The notes beneath the pieces were generated by a model, which saw only the letters and a list, made by a program, of their open reading frames with translations, did no database searches and was not told the DNA's origin. Of a DNA stretch of 64,000 bases, positions 36,501 to 46,515 are shown one piece after another. The stretch is from Megaleporinus macrocephalus (taxonomy: Eukaryota; Chordata; Actinopteri; Characiformes; Anostomidae), in assembly GCA_021613375.1 (NCBI GenBank), contig CM038702.1, positions 27,618,849 to 27,682,848 of the forward strand, read 5' to 3'. How positions within the stretch are numbered: the first letter of the stretch is position 1; each line of letters begins with the position of its first letter. The position numbers and the translations under genes were made by a program.

Positions 36501-39500
36501 TGGGGTCTGTCTTCTGGAGAACAGCTCTGTTCATTTCGCACATTTGGCAGCATCTTCCTCCAACACCTTTCTTTTTTTAACCTGGCCTTTTTGGCTGAAC
36601 CTGGACTCTTTATCCCCTTCATCATCACTTGGCGCTGTCCTGTTGCTATATTTAATTTTACCGCTCCAGAAAAGACGACTCGTGGGCGAAACCAACTAAA
36701 ACATTTAGAAGGGGAAAATTTTCTCAGATGGTAGAACCCACCTTATCTACTGCGATGAAGGGGCTGTGCTGTCAGATGAATGGAGAATGAATACATAGTT
36801 GAATGTAGAATGAATGCAAGTAGAAGATTAGATAAGTGACAGATAAGTGTCAAAATTATTTTTCCCTTCCAACCGGCCCAAACTCGAGACTGACATGAGC
36901 CGGTCCATCAGGAATCCTCCCTAATCTCCCGATTAGCTATTCCGGGCCTGGTTGTGTACATCATCCAGCATGATTATTTTATAAGACAAAATAGAAATCT
37001 GGAAAAAAACACTCCTCAAAAACAGGAACATTTAATGTTACTGAAATTCCTTTTTATCAGATTTACCATAAACCAGTTGTGTTTTCTTTATATTAAAGGT
37101 AAAATATAGACATTAGTTTTGGACATGAATATAAAATTCTATAAAATAAATGTACAAAGTACTACAACACCAGCTGATCACGTTACCTCCGCTGCTCATG
37201 CACCAACTTTTTCTGCTTACACATAGTAACGTAAACTGACTGTGCGTTAGTTTGTGTATCCCGTAAAAGCCTTTTTTCACTGGATTCATGAGATGAAGCT
37301 GAAAAGAAGATTCTGAATGGTTCTGCCGCTGAACTGAAGGTTCTGTTGCTGAACACTGTCAGTTTTGCTTTTAATCCCTATTCTAACTCTACCTTGCTTC
37401 TCCTATTCACTCTTGCTCAACCTTTTCTATTTCCAGTCTAGCATCTAACTCCAACCAACCCTCTTCTTCTTACTCCGCCTCAGCTCCTCTTCCCAACTTT
37501 AGGCAAGCTTTACCTCATCATTTCATCCTAGGTTCTTCTTCCAACTCCACCTGGGCTTCTCCTCTTCTAGTCCAGTATCTCCTTCTTACTCCATCTGCCT
37601 ACTTTCTCCTTCTCCATCTGTTTCCAATCTGGTTTCTATAACTACAGTCCAGCATTGTAATTGTGATTGTGATTTATTGTAGGTAGCATGTAAAAATGAG
37701 TAACTATAGAGCACTAATAAGTCAAAAGACAGTAAGCAGGCTTTGTCTCAAAACGTTGTTCAGTGAATACCCAGTGAAGGCCAGAGGAACATGCGGTTTC
37801 CTACTTCATTCTTACTTCCTCTAAAGACTTCTGCATTATTGTCTCCTGAGGAGTTTTTTCTGTCTTGCCCAAGATCTGAAACTTGATGCTGAACCCTATT
37901 GTGTAAAAAAAGTATTTTAAACTCTGCCACAGTGTGCTAAACGCTTTCCTGATGACCAACACTGAACTTCCTGTGAGTTATCTGATCAAAAGATGAGACT
38001 GAAATTGTCGCGGTGATGAGCAGGATTAGCGGAATTAGCTGACACAATCTCAAGCTTATAACTGGAATGATTTAATAAATAAAACAGACGGAAAATACAT
38101 AGACGAGAACACCATAACACGTACCTATACATACTCAGTGAACGACAAAGGAGAGGGCAAGACAGGCAGACTAAATACACGGGATAACGAGAGGGAAACG
38201 GAAACAGCTGGTGAACATGATGGGACACAGGTGGAGGGCGGAGCCAAGGAACACATGACAAAAGGTAAACAAAGACCACGTGGACTTGACAGGACGTAAA
38301 CAGGCGAGGGACGCGGGGAACATGGCGAAGTATGAAAGAAATACACAATGACAAACAGAAACTTCACACTCTATGACTTAACCTGCCTAGCGTGCTTGTA
38401 CTTTACTCAGTATTGTGCTGCGAGTTTAAACTTCCTCAACACAACAAACATCTAAACTAACTTTCTTTCTAAAGAGCACTGATACACAAAAACTAAAACA
38501 AGTATTTATTTACAAACCATTTATCTTAGCGATAAATGTATTTTACTAGTAATAACACCAGATATCATTACAGATGTAAATAAACACAAATACAAACATA
38601 AATATCTTATTGTGAAAGATGTAGATCCTATCTTAAGCTCTAGGTTGAAGAAAGAAGTTTAGTTCCAGGTTTCTCCTGGACGCCTCAGACATTGTATGAA
38701 TTTATTCAGCAGCAATCTTGATTTAGCTTAATGAAGTACTGAGCAGTCAAAGCAGGTATCAAATGAGAACTGCAAATAAAAGCTTGGAAAGGGTTAAATA
38801 AAAAAAAATTGGAAAGGGTTAAAAAAAAAAAGTGTTTAGCTTTCCTGTCTGTCTCCTTCCATCTCCAGTCCAGTTTCTCCTTCTAACTCTCTCTGTCTAC
38901 TTTCTGTGTCTAATCTGGTTTCTGTGACTCCTGTCCAGCATGTCCTCTTATAATTTATCATCCTAAATGTTCAGAATAATTGTGGAGCATCTGAAAAGAA
39001 GTAACTACACAACACTGATCAGTTAAAATGGGACAGTAATCAGGACAAGACCTAAATATGATGTGAACAGAGCAGTTACAGTGTTTCACAAGAGTACTCA
39101 CACTGAATGTCCAGCTGTACAGGTGAGTCTTCAACTCCATGCTGGTTCTGAGCTCTACAGTATAAACCACTGTGTGTACTATCAGTCTCGTTGATGGTGA
39201 GAGTGGGTCCGGTCTCTATCTGCTCTCCATTCTCTCTGTACCAGGTGTAGTTCACTGCTGGGTTTCCATCACTGCTGCAGGTCAGAGTCACCAAACTGCC
39301 CAACATCACTGGACCAGACACAGACACTGAAACTGAAGTGTTCCTGGGAGGATCTGAGGAGGTGAGAGAGAGAGAGGGAGAGAGAGGACAGAACAGATTA
39401 ACAGTAGATGACTTGCCACTCTTGCTACCTCATCTTCTGGGATCTGTCTGAACGGAAACAATCTTGATTGTCCTTTTCTTCTTTAGGCCAGAGAACATGA

Positions 39501-42500
39501 TATCCATCATTTCCATGAACATAACATACATCTGAAAGGTTGACTCATCATCAGTCCATTTCAAATGATCTAAATTCCATTGTTGAATTGTTGACATTGT
39601 TGACTTATGGTTTTTCCTCTACATAGTACTGTCTGGGTGCAGGGACAAGTGGTTTACTGACAGTGGTTTGTCTTGACATTCATTATGGAAGCTGTCTGGG
39701 ATGTGTAGTTTTCAGTTTTGCCCTATAAACACAGGTTTCTCTGAACTCCTTGAACCTTTTGGTGATATTACGTACAATAGAGGGGAAAAATACCTAAAAC
39801 TTCAACACTTGAGGAGAAATGTTGGCCTATAATATCTATGCATGGTTGATTAAATCGTTTTTTGGTTTTTTTTTTACCCAAATTCCTTAAATTGTCCTAT
39901 TTCATTTTTTCAGCATGCATCAAGTTCAGTATGTTTTATTTAGGAAAAATGATTAATATGATAAGATAAAGCTGTAAAACTTGCCTTTTTGTAAATTTTT
40001 TTGTAAATAAAGGTCAGTGTAGATATAATTACCGCCGAATTAGTATTTTACATACTGTCACAGTTTTTATGAACTGATGTTTGTATATTAGGTTAACAGC
40101 AACTAAAGCCCATATGCTTGAGCGGTACAATATGGATTTACAACAGATTTGCTTTGTTTGAGGGCTGGACAGGGCAGTCTGGGGCAGAGTGCTGTGTTCC
40201 TGAATGCTAACCAATCCAGTGTATGCATTAGCGGGACAACATATACATGTAGAAAAATTATGCAAATGAATAAAAATATATTTAACATACTAATAATCAT
40301 GCAGTAGTTAGCATACAGAATGCAGCATCAGAAGAGAACAGTTAAATAATCAATATGATATTAATAAACATCACAGGAACTGCATGCTGTGCTACAGAAA
40401 TTGCGCAGCTCAGCTGTGGAAAGTGTTCTAAAGACAGACATATACAACACATTTAACTCCTGATTCACACGTGCTATGAAGATTCATGGCTCTTTCAAAC
40501 TTTTGTGCTGCAGAGTGGAGCAGTGAAAAGTTATGCCGGGAGTTCAGACAGATAAACAGTTATTACCAGTCACTCTACTCAATAAATATATCATTTAGAA
40601 CAGAGCACAGTACATCCGTTTACCCTCCTCAGCTTTCTGACTGTGACTGGATGATAGTTTAAGCCTGGTAGACCAGCCAGGAAATCTATCTGCAGCTTGG
40701 AACTTTTGTTTCATTTAAGAAGATTGCTAAATTAACTTAAATTAAATTTAAAAAAACATTTTTATTGGTAATGTACGGTGGCCAAGAAGACCCAACGCGC
40801 TGCAGATTCACAAACGTGCTGCAAACAGAAAACACTTTCATCAAAAACGGCAACATGGGCACTACATTTAACAAACACGCTGCAAAAACACGAACGGGCT
40901 GCAAAACCGTCCACAACACAACGGAAGTGTTTCCGGGAGGCACTTAAAGAACGTGGGACCACATACGGCTACGCAATGTAAACAGAACCATGCAGAGCCG
41001 CAGTAGCGTATAATAGTGATAGGCAAATGATACCGATGCTTCACTGATGACGTCTGAAGCCTCGCTGGCTCAGGACGTGATTTATTGTTTCTTAATTAAA
41101 TTTAAAGTCACCATCAAAACACATTCACTGTCCCATCTCTTAAAACTACTGCAACAGTTTTAACATCAATATCTCACATCCTATTGGATTTATTTACTGA
41201 CTGAAATCATACAATCAAACCCAGATCAGATGAACAAATAAATAAACCACAGCAAATGAAATTAGGGTGTTTTATGTATATACTTGATCCCATGTTGAAA
41301 ACGTTGCAAGAGACCATCACAAATAGTTAAAATGACAATAAAAGTTTTGGCCAGCAGGGGGAGTCGTGTGCACAAGAAGCTTCGAGTAATGAACCTTTTT
41401 TGGAACCATCTGAAGGGAAAGCTTCAACGCTTCAAGAGGCTTGATCTGGCCATGACTAGCGTCTAATGAGAAGTAAGTCTGGATAGTAAGCAAATATAGC
41501 CATTTCTCATTAGACGCTACCACGGCTCCATGTGGTTCTGTTTACATTGTGTCGCCATATATGGTCCCACATCCTTTAAGTGTCCTCCGGAAACACTTCC
41601 GTTGTGTTGTGGACGGTTTTGCAGCGCGTTTGTTAAGTGTAGTGCCCACATGGTCGTTTTGATGAAAGTGTTTCTGTTTGCAGCGCGTTTGTGAATCTGC
41701 AGCATGTTGGGTCTTCTCTGCAACCGTAGTAATTGGTTTTCTGTCAAATTATTATTTTAATTACTTATATAAGTTTTTTTTACTGGATGACACGCAGTAC
41801 ACAGAAAAAATAGTGTCCTGGTCTGTTCTTAAAAATGACAAATAGCTTAAGTGCTGCATCTTGGATGCATGCTGTGATAATTATCATAAGGTATGTAGTT
41901 ATCATGTCAATTATATCCCAATATACTCTCTTAAATGTTGTGGATATTGCAGTATTTACTGCACTGAACTTATTAGTGAACAAAATGTGCCAAATATTGT
42001 ATATTATTTACCCTCCTGCGTGATGGCGGGGACAGGAGTGGGATGAAATGTATATTTTTTTGGTATAGACAAATGTTGGCCAATTCTGGCAGAAACAGGT
42101 AAGCAAAACCAAGCAGGATATTAAAAATCAGTCCCATGCAGATATCTAGTAGAGGTGTAAGTTTACTAGATTCAGTTTTTGTTTCACCCCAAACTCTTCA
42201 ACATAAAACTGAAATTGTGTCTCAACACAGAAGGACAGAGAGAGGTCTGAGGCACCCTGATATCATACATAAATAGCAAAAGACAAAGTAGAAGAACTGC
42301 ACATTTGGATGGTGAACAAGCCTCTGCAGTTCTTAAATTACTTGTGGTAAATATTCTGAATTTATCAGAATCTGTGTAGAGCAAGCACAAGAAAAACAAA
42401 TAAGCAAGTATTCCAGCTCTATACTCACACTGAATGTCCAGCTGTACAGGTGAGTCTTCAGCTCCATGCTGGTTCTGAGCTCTACAGTATAAACCACTGT

Positions 42501-43201
42501 GTGTACTATCAGTCTCGTTAATGGTGAGAGTGGGTCCGGTCTCTATCTGCTCTCCATTCTCTCTGTACCAGGTGTAGTTCACTGCTGGGTTTCCATCACT
42601 TCTGCAGTTCAGAGTCACCAAACTGCCCAACATCACTGGACCAGGCGCAGACACTGAAACTGATGTGTTCCTGGGAGGATCTGAGAGAATAACAGTATGT
42701 AGTATTAGCATATCAACTAAACTCCATACAGTTAATCAGATTTAGAACAACACAAAGCTAAGAAGAACAGAAGCAGAACATAAAGCTCTTTCACAATTCA
42801 GAAATTATTTTTAATACTTACAGAGAACGTGTAAAACAAGAGAGCGCTTGGTTATTTTGGGGTCTTTGTTCTCCCGCTGGTAGGTTACAGTACAGTTTAC
42901 TCTGAGTCCATGATGAAGGTGAGTAGTGATGAAGCTGAGCTGAGAGGAGATGAAGCTGGTGTTCTGGTTCTGCTCCTGGCTGCTGTTAGTGACCAGTGGG
43001 CTCCATGTTAATGTAGGGAGTTCAGTGGGACACGGTGACAACGCTGAGCAGAGCAGACTCACAGAACTGCCTTCCAAAACCTTCCGATCCTCCACCTCCT
43101 TCTGATCTCTGTACAGACTCAGTGTAGGTTTACCATCTGAGTTACACACATGAGGAGTGTAAGAGTGTTATATTACAGACACACCACAGAAACATCATCA
43201 A

Positions 43202-43236
<35 letters not shown>

Positions 43237-43918
43237 GCCCAAAGGAACAATCTCACTGTACACACTTCACTCTATTACTCACCTCTTACATTTATAGAAA
43301 CAGAATTTTCTCTATATGTATATCTCAGTTCTCCTGCCTCTATTCTGAAATAATATCTTCCACTGTCACTCCCACTGAAGCTGTTGAAGACGGTGGTGCA
43401 GTTCTTCATACGAAGGTCTCCTGTTATTTCCCCTTTAATCTTGTTTTCAGGTGATGTGGAATCATAAACTCTATGCCTATTCTGAGTGTCATCTTTATAC
43501 CATATTCCTTTAGGATCATTCAGGAGGTGTTCATTAGACCCATCCTTTATTGTAAAAGTACATGGTAGGAGAACACAGAGTCCTTTCACAGCTTCTACAC
43601 TCGGTGGCAGAGCGAGGCTGAAGAAACCGCTGCACAAAGAAACTAGAACACAGAGAATCACACAAAAGTATAACTACACAAACAAACCAGACCAGACTCT
43701 GAATACTCAGAACATCATTCATATAAACTACAACAACCTGAATACACACTTCAGAATACACACATATACACAATTCACACACTTCACATTAAATATGTAG
43801 ACAAATCACATATAATCACATTCTTATGTAAAATATTTAACACACAAACCTCGAAACAGAGAATAAATGACTGCAAGTTTCTCAGCTAACTTCATCTTTT
43901 CTGATGAGGAAGAATCAC
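24051..43918 (-). CDS. Siglec/CD22-like immunoglobulin receptor gene (whole span)
   Basis: A cell-surface lectin of the Siglec family, expected on leukocytes, binding sialylated glycans and usually signalling through tyrosine motifs in the tail. Eight exons are visible on the minus strand: signal, V-set, four C2-type, transmembrane and tail. All junctions between immunoglobulin exons are phase 1, so the first seven join into an open frame of 537 residues. Siglec hallmarks are the cysteine pattern (Cys38, Cys43, Cys97), the F-strand arginine Arg115, and a second domain with the extra Cys for an inter-domain bond. The transmembrane exon ends in phase 2 but the tail exon needs phase 0, so at least one small exon between 31.5 and 24.6 kb is unseen. 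A TGA in the tail precedes the ITIMs. The orthologue (CD22, MAG-like or a fish-specific Siglec) cannot be decided. Confidence 0.85.
24552..24779. other. Intron sequence
   Basis: Between the tail exon and the plus-strand L1 fragment; no other exon was identified. Confidence 0.5.
24780..25264 (+). mobile_element. L1 5' end fragment with ORF1 N-terminus
   Basis: After a leader, an ATG at 24897 opens MAAKSKNTRSDTEAITES, continuing with a charged coiled-coil-like region (LEKLLEKQRDYLE) typical of the ORF1p N-terminus of teleost L1. A stop comes after about 50 codons. The homology carries on in another frame at 25046-25200 (LDMLTASIPTINSKLNV), so there is a frameshift. The fragment stops abruptly at an oppositely oriented L1. 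Confidence 0.7.
25290..27835 (-). mobile_element. Decayed L1 retrotransposon, ORF1 plus part of ORF2
   Basis: On the minus strand from high to low coordinates come the ORF1p N-terminal coiled coil (27835-27224), the ORF1p C-terminal region (26936-26700, with VFFDHTYADEMQQKRNEY), the end of the endonuclease domain (26513-26322, with a DHS motif after VDYFF), and the RT domain start (25648-25298, with DQTGLIKNRQTHDNIRRV and the DAEKAFNSVGW catalytic region). Frames are broken several times. The RT YxDD box and the 3' end are lost at the junction with the plus-strand L1 piece. Teleost Swimmer-like L1 is likely. It lies inside the last long intron of the Siglec-like gene. Confidence 0.75.
27836..28419. 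other. Intron sequence, no exon recognised
   Basis: AT-rich. It contains a short tandem of ttcttagttactgttttt-like units (about 27815-27868), likely minor slippage next to the L1 5' end. Confidence 0.4.
28420..29812 (+). mobile_element. 5'-truncated L2/Rex1-like LINE
   Basis: The plus strand encodes part of the RT domain (TSLCNWLLDFLTDRQQTVRV, then GVPQGCV at 28576-28596) and, after frameshifts around 28680-28830, the C-terminal part (VKSTNFLGVHITDDLTWTTH, AQQRLHFLRRM, TTFYRGTIESIL, AHGLFRLLPSGKRY). The FADDT catalytic box region survives only as FADDTT-like sequence near 28664 in a shifted frame. A 3' UTR ends tgaatgacaataaagttcac near 29800. It belongs to the same broad group as the LINE at 9.5-17.2 kb but is a different subfamily. 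It is not functional. Confidence 0.8.
29813..30599. other. Intron sequence, no exon recognised
   Basis: Only short frames (30084-30317 and 30295-30519, plus; 30267-30479, minus) with no domain. A missing small cytoplasmic exon of the Siglec-like gene could be here, but I could not identify one. Confidence 0.35.
30605..31245. repeat. 42-bp minisatellite
   Basis: About fifteen copies of a 42-bp unit containing tggtagaactcaggtatgga and tgttactgtataagtg. Variation is limited to a few positions (tgtatgtg, tgtttgtg, tgtctgag). As 42 is a multiple of three, long open frames occur in the plus strand; they are repeat artefacts. It lies in an intron of the Siglec-like gene. Confidence 0.93.
31512..31599 (-). 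CDS. Transmembrane exon of the Siglec-like gene
   Basis: The 88-bp exon is bounded by an acceptor (catctctgtag) and a strong donor (gtgagtatt). It encodes NFSIFSMLIGAAAGAST followed by VMILCAMYLCRR. This is a hydrophobic helix with small residues and a basic stop-transfer end. It begins in phase 1, matching the end of the 35101-35400 exon, and ends in phase 2. No charged residue lies within the helix, so direct pairing with a DAP12-type adaptor is not suggested. Confidence 0.85.
31600..32103. other. Intron sequence
   Basis: No exon is seen; a poly-pyrimidine stretch (tttttttcttctttcttctttc) lies near 32050-32080. Confidence 0.45.
32104..32400. mobile_element. hAT-type element fragment (copy 2)
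   Basis: Starts caggcgcggaatggctaatc and follows copy 1 (15673-16979) closely for about 300 bp to gcagtaaaattaaata, then stops. The rest of the element and the right terminus are absent. Confidence 0.75.
32401..35100. other. Long intron; one dispersed repeat at about 33930-34085
   Basis: No exon is recognised between the transmembrane exon and the last C2 exon. The segment at about 33930-34085 (agtagcttggaaatactctg, cattgacttaca, tcctctcctgtaaagttg) recurs with changes at 44455-44600, marking an unnamed dispersed repeat. Confidence 0.5.
35101..35400 (-). CDS. Membrane-proximal C2-type immunoglobulin exon
   Basis: A 300-bp exon with acceptor ttctctcag and donor gttaga, phase 1 at both ends. 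It encodes APQISLSSHCNSSSEDE, then IVCVCEVHGRPVPKLEW and, near the end, TLQCVSTNKLG. The cysteines and the tryptophan after them form the immunoglobulin-fold core. It is divergent from the other two C2 exons, and joins the transmembrane exon in frame. An alternative donor two codons upstream is possible but fits the phase less well. Confidence 0.85.
35404..35450. repeat. (GA)n-rich microsatellite
   Basis: Imperfect agagaaagagag repeats just upstream of the exon acceptor in gene orientation, forming part of a pyrimidine-rich tract on the minus strand. Confidence 0.75.
35649..36950. mobile_element. hAT-type non-autonomous element, copy 3 (1.3 kb)
   Basis: Starts cagggccggagtgg and ends attccgggcctg; inverted and similar in length (1302 bp) to copy 1. 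Flanks gttgtgac and gttgtgta match at six of eight positions, consistent with the 8-bp duplication of hAT elements. It lies in an intron of the Siglec-like gene. A lysine-rich stretch near 36560-36620 may be a relic of a transposase N-terminus, but no catalytic domain is present. Confidence 0.8.
36951..39101. other. Intron; possible LTR fragment at about 37985-38355
   Basis: No exon is seen. The segment at 37985-38355 is rich in gacaggcagactaaatacac, aacacatgaca and gacaggacgtaaac strings, a composition I associate with LTRs or other retroelement ends in fish. There is no partner LTR, so this is a weak call. Confidence 0.35.
39102..39353 (-). CDS. C2-type immunoglobulin exon, duplicate B
   Basis: A 252-bp exon, phase 1 at both ends, with acceptor cctcctcag and donor gtgagtact. 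It encodes PPRNTSVSVSVSGPV, LTCSSDGNPAVNYTWYREN, and DSTHSGLYCRAQNQHG. These are the C-x-W and D-x-G-x-Y-x-C core of a C2-set domain with likely N-glycosylation sites (NTS, NYT, NET). It is 97% identical to the exon at 42429-42680. Confidence 0.9.
39354..40773. other. Intron sequence, no exon recognised
   Basis: Includes a ga-rich stretch at 39359-39390. The short minus-strand frames near 40029-40300 carry no domain. Confidence 0.45.
40774..41728. mobile_element. Foldback-type DNA element with long inverted repeats
   Basis: Two arms of roughly 200-240 bp are inverted copies: 40774-40990 and 41515-41728. Shared strings include agaagacccaac, gctgcagattcacaaacg, gtccacaacacaacggaagt and aaacagaacca. 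They enclose about 520 bp of AT-rich sequence with its own 16-bp inverted repeat (tagcgtctaatgagaa, 41455-41520). The outermost common string is tacggt. No clear target duplication or transposase was found. Confidence 0.7.
41729..42428. other. Intron sequence
   Basis: No exon or recognisable repeat is seen. Confidence 0.45.
42429..42680 (-). CDS. C2-type immunoglobulin exon, duplicate A
   Basis: A 252-bp exon with acceptor ttattctctcag and donor gtgagtata, phase 1 at both ends. It encodes PPRNTSVSVSAPGPV, LNCRSDGNPAVNYTWYREN and ETDSTHSGLYCRAQNQHG. It has the same fold core as the exon at 39102-39353, from which it differs at seven of 252 bases. It follows the V-proximal C2 exon by a 141-bp intron. 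Confidence 0.92.
42822..43136 (-). CDS. Second Siglec domain exon (C2-set)
   Basis: A 315-bp exon with acceptor gtgtaactcag and donor gtaagtatt, phase 1 both ends. It encodes GKPTLSLYRDQKEVED, SSVSLLCSALSPCPTELPTL and LRVNCTVTYQRENKD. The Cys-x5-Cys-Pro spacing is a Siglec domain-2 signature: the first Cys pairs with the later NC-TV cysteine, and the second is expected to bond to the extra Cys in the V domain. There is a tryptophan in TLTWSP, as expected for the fold core. Confidence 0.92.
43200..43236. repeat. (ATT)n microsatellite
   Basis: About twelve perfect ATT repeats inside a short intron of the Siglec-like gene. Confidence 0.9.
43283..43642 (-). CDS. Siglec V-set (ligand-binding) exon
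   Basis: A 360-bp exon. Numbering from the predicted Met, the signal peptide ends near LCSGFFSLA, then LPPSVEAVKGLCVLLPCTF gives Cys38 and Cys43. KNCTTVF gives Cys97, and SGRYYFRIE places Arg115 in the F strand. In Siglecs that arginine forms the salt bridge to sialic acid, and the disulphide between strands B and E is a family trait; both are present. NCT is a likely glycosylation site. The frame joins the next exon through a split Asp codon. Ligand specificity cannot be read from sequence. Confidence 0.92.
43850..43918 (-). CDS. First coding exon, signal peptide start
   Basis: A predicted ATG at 43895 gives MKLAEKLAVIYSLFR and joins the V exon in phase 1 to continue VSLCSGFFSLA. Together they form a signal peptide, though with an arginine in the middle of the hydrophobic stretch, which is unusual. 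The donor is gtttgtgtg. The upstream boundary follows ttctgcag, so a separate 5' UTR exon is likely farther up; I could not place it. Confidence 0.7.
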
Positions 43919-46515
43919 CTGCAGAAGACAGAAACAGGCTGCTATGTAAATGAGTTTGCTAAATAATATTCCCAGTTCTTAACAGTAAACAGTTTTCAGA
44001 GATAGAATCTAATCTCTACATCATGTGTTGATTTAACTGCAGATGATCCTGTTGTAACTACCTAGATATTATTGTGCAAATTACATTGCATTACTTACAT
44101 TACTTACTGTTCACCTTTAAGCTGGAGAACAGTAAGTTCATACCAAACATTATGAATTTACACTTCTACACTGCTAAATAGTATTTTTCCTGTATGTAGT
44201 ATTTAAGTAACATTTGTTCAGATGTGATTGGAATCTTATAAAGAGACAACTGAGCTCATTTGTGGACGTTTGTGTGCTTGTTTTAAGTAATCTCACCAAA
44301 TAGGCAGATGTTTGATTCATATGTTAAATAAATGTAATATTATTTTAATAAGCAACAATCTAAACATGATAACTATAAGAAATAACTCATATCATCACTG
44401 TCCTACGAAAAACATGTATCTCCATTTTTGTTGATTTTAAGTTTTACATTGTGTGAAAATTTCACGATGAATGCACCAATAGAAGTGCTCCAGAATAGCT
44501 TGGAAAAAATTCTGGTTCCATTGACTTGCATGGAAAGTAAGGTAAGTTGTTGGTCTCTCCTGTAAAGTTGTAATTTTGGAGATACTTGTTTTTTATTGGA
44601 CCATTTCCACCAAGAAAAGTAGCTCAGAGCTCTGACATGTACCTGTTCTCTAGAAAGGATTTCTAGAAAATGTGTGATCAGGTTTACCAGCATTTTAATA
44701 CAAGGCTTCATCTGCTACTAAATTCTCCTCTCTCCTTTATCTAATCTCTCCTTTATGTAATGTAATTAAGGACAGTCATCATAATGTCTTCTGAATCATA
44801 AAAGAGCAACAGTTCAAGAAGAAGCCAGCTCAGTTGCAGTCAGAGGTGAGACTGGATTTGCTTTAGGATCCATTAGTTAGTCTTTCATAGTCATACTCTT
44901 AGTCTCCTTTTATATTAGTCTCATTCTTTTACTCTCTTCTTAGATCTTCAGACGTTCTGCTATAAGTCTGGGATCATCTGCATATTTTAAATTATGAACA
45001 CTGAAAGCTTGATGGTCTTCCTCCAGTCCTGTTTCTCTCTGTGTATGTTCTGCATACAGGCTGAACATGTATGGAGATAATATGCAATGAGGAACCAGTC
45101 TGTCCATTGTCTGTCAAGACTGTGGCTTGTTGATCAGTGTAGAGCAGAGGTTCTTAGCTTTTTCACAGTGCAGTCCTTCTTTAGAGTTAACAATATTCAA
45201 CAACTCCCACCTTTGCCAACTCCACCCCCTCCCCACACAAACCAGTAAACACATTAAAGACATTACAGAAGAATAAGTAGGTAGTAATTCTGCTCATGTG
45301 CCGAGTCCGCATTCATTAACTAGAACTTCACCAAAAACCATATATCTATAGTCTGGCACTGAGAAAACACGGCAAGTCGAGCGTGACTTAAGACCCTCAG
45401 TAACAAACTCACCCAGCAGACATAGAACATCTCCATTAGCCTGTCTACCAGAGACATTCAGCAAAGCTTTTATACACTGAAAATGATTTACTCTCGTTTG
45501 TGATCTGGTTTACGATCAGGTCATACACATACATTAGAGTAGAAAGTTCTACAAATGAAATCTGAACCTGCTACAATATACAAGGTCAGCGTTTCCAGAC
45601 TTAGTAGGAGGTCCAGTCGTCTTACCTCTCAGAGTGGATGAAACTGGTGAAAACCGGTTCTTTGCTACAGAAGAGCTGTAAAATATGTAGTCGTTGAGTT
45701 CAGATCATTTGAAGTCCTGCTGTAACTCTGCTGTCTGTGGTAGACTGGACTGTGTGACAAACGGCAGTGATCCTAAACATGCTGACTACACGCACACGCA
45801 CACACACACACACACACACACACTTTAACTTCCTCTCACACTCACCAAGCCTGAACTTCAGAATCACTTTATTTTACCAAGTATGTTACACAGATGATCA
45901 GAACAGAACAGACTAGTAACAAATAGAATAATTCAATAAACTGGAGAAAGAATAATAAAGCATAATGTGAGCTAAAGAGAGATGTGAGTATCTGTACATG
46001 TTCAAATATCTATGCAGGAGGTTGAATTTCTGGTCTCTCAGAAATGTTCGTCCATATTGATATAACAGCATCACAGTTGTTGCGGATCTCCAGCTGAACT
46101 GCATCCGAAAGCTGCTTGATTGGACCGAGTTCTGATTACTGCAATGTCCATTTAGTACATTGAATTTATTGTGAAGGTCCGGAAACCAGCTTGAGATTAT
46201 TCGAGAAACTCATGTAGGATGTGGCATTTAAACAATACTCCACTGGTTTTAAGGGGTCCAAAGTCTGTCTCCATTACACCACCACCACCAGCCTGAACTG
46301 TTGATACAAAGCAAAATACAATCTCTGCATTATTTTGTAAAAGAAATGTTGTTGTGATCAGATTATTTAGACTGCAGTCCCTCTTGCTTGCATGTATAAG
46401 TTACAGCTATCACAAAGTTGAAATTTCATAAAATTGTGATTAACAAAGGATTGTGATTTATCGTATTTTATATACTATATACTAACTACTGAAAAACTAT
46501 TTTATATTCCATACA
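43919..46515. other. Upstream region of the Siglec-like gene, mostly repeats
   Basis: Holds the dispersed repeat at 44455-44600 (partner of 33930-34085) and, at 44890-45170, a fragment resembling an RTE-type LINE (ctgggatcatctgcatattt, then acaggctgaacatgtatgga). A (CA)n run lies at 45787-45823. The promoter was not recognised. No other coding exon is visible. Confidence 0.45.
45787..45823. repeat. (CA)n microsatellite
   Basis: About eighteen CA dinucleotides with a few g interruptions at the left end. Confidence 0.85.
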
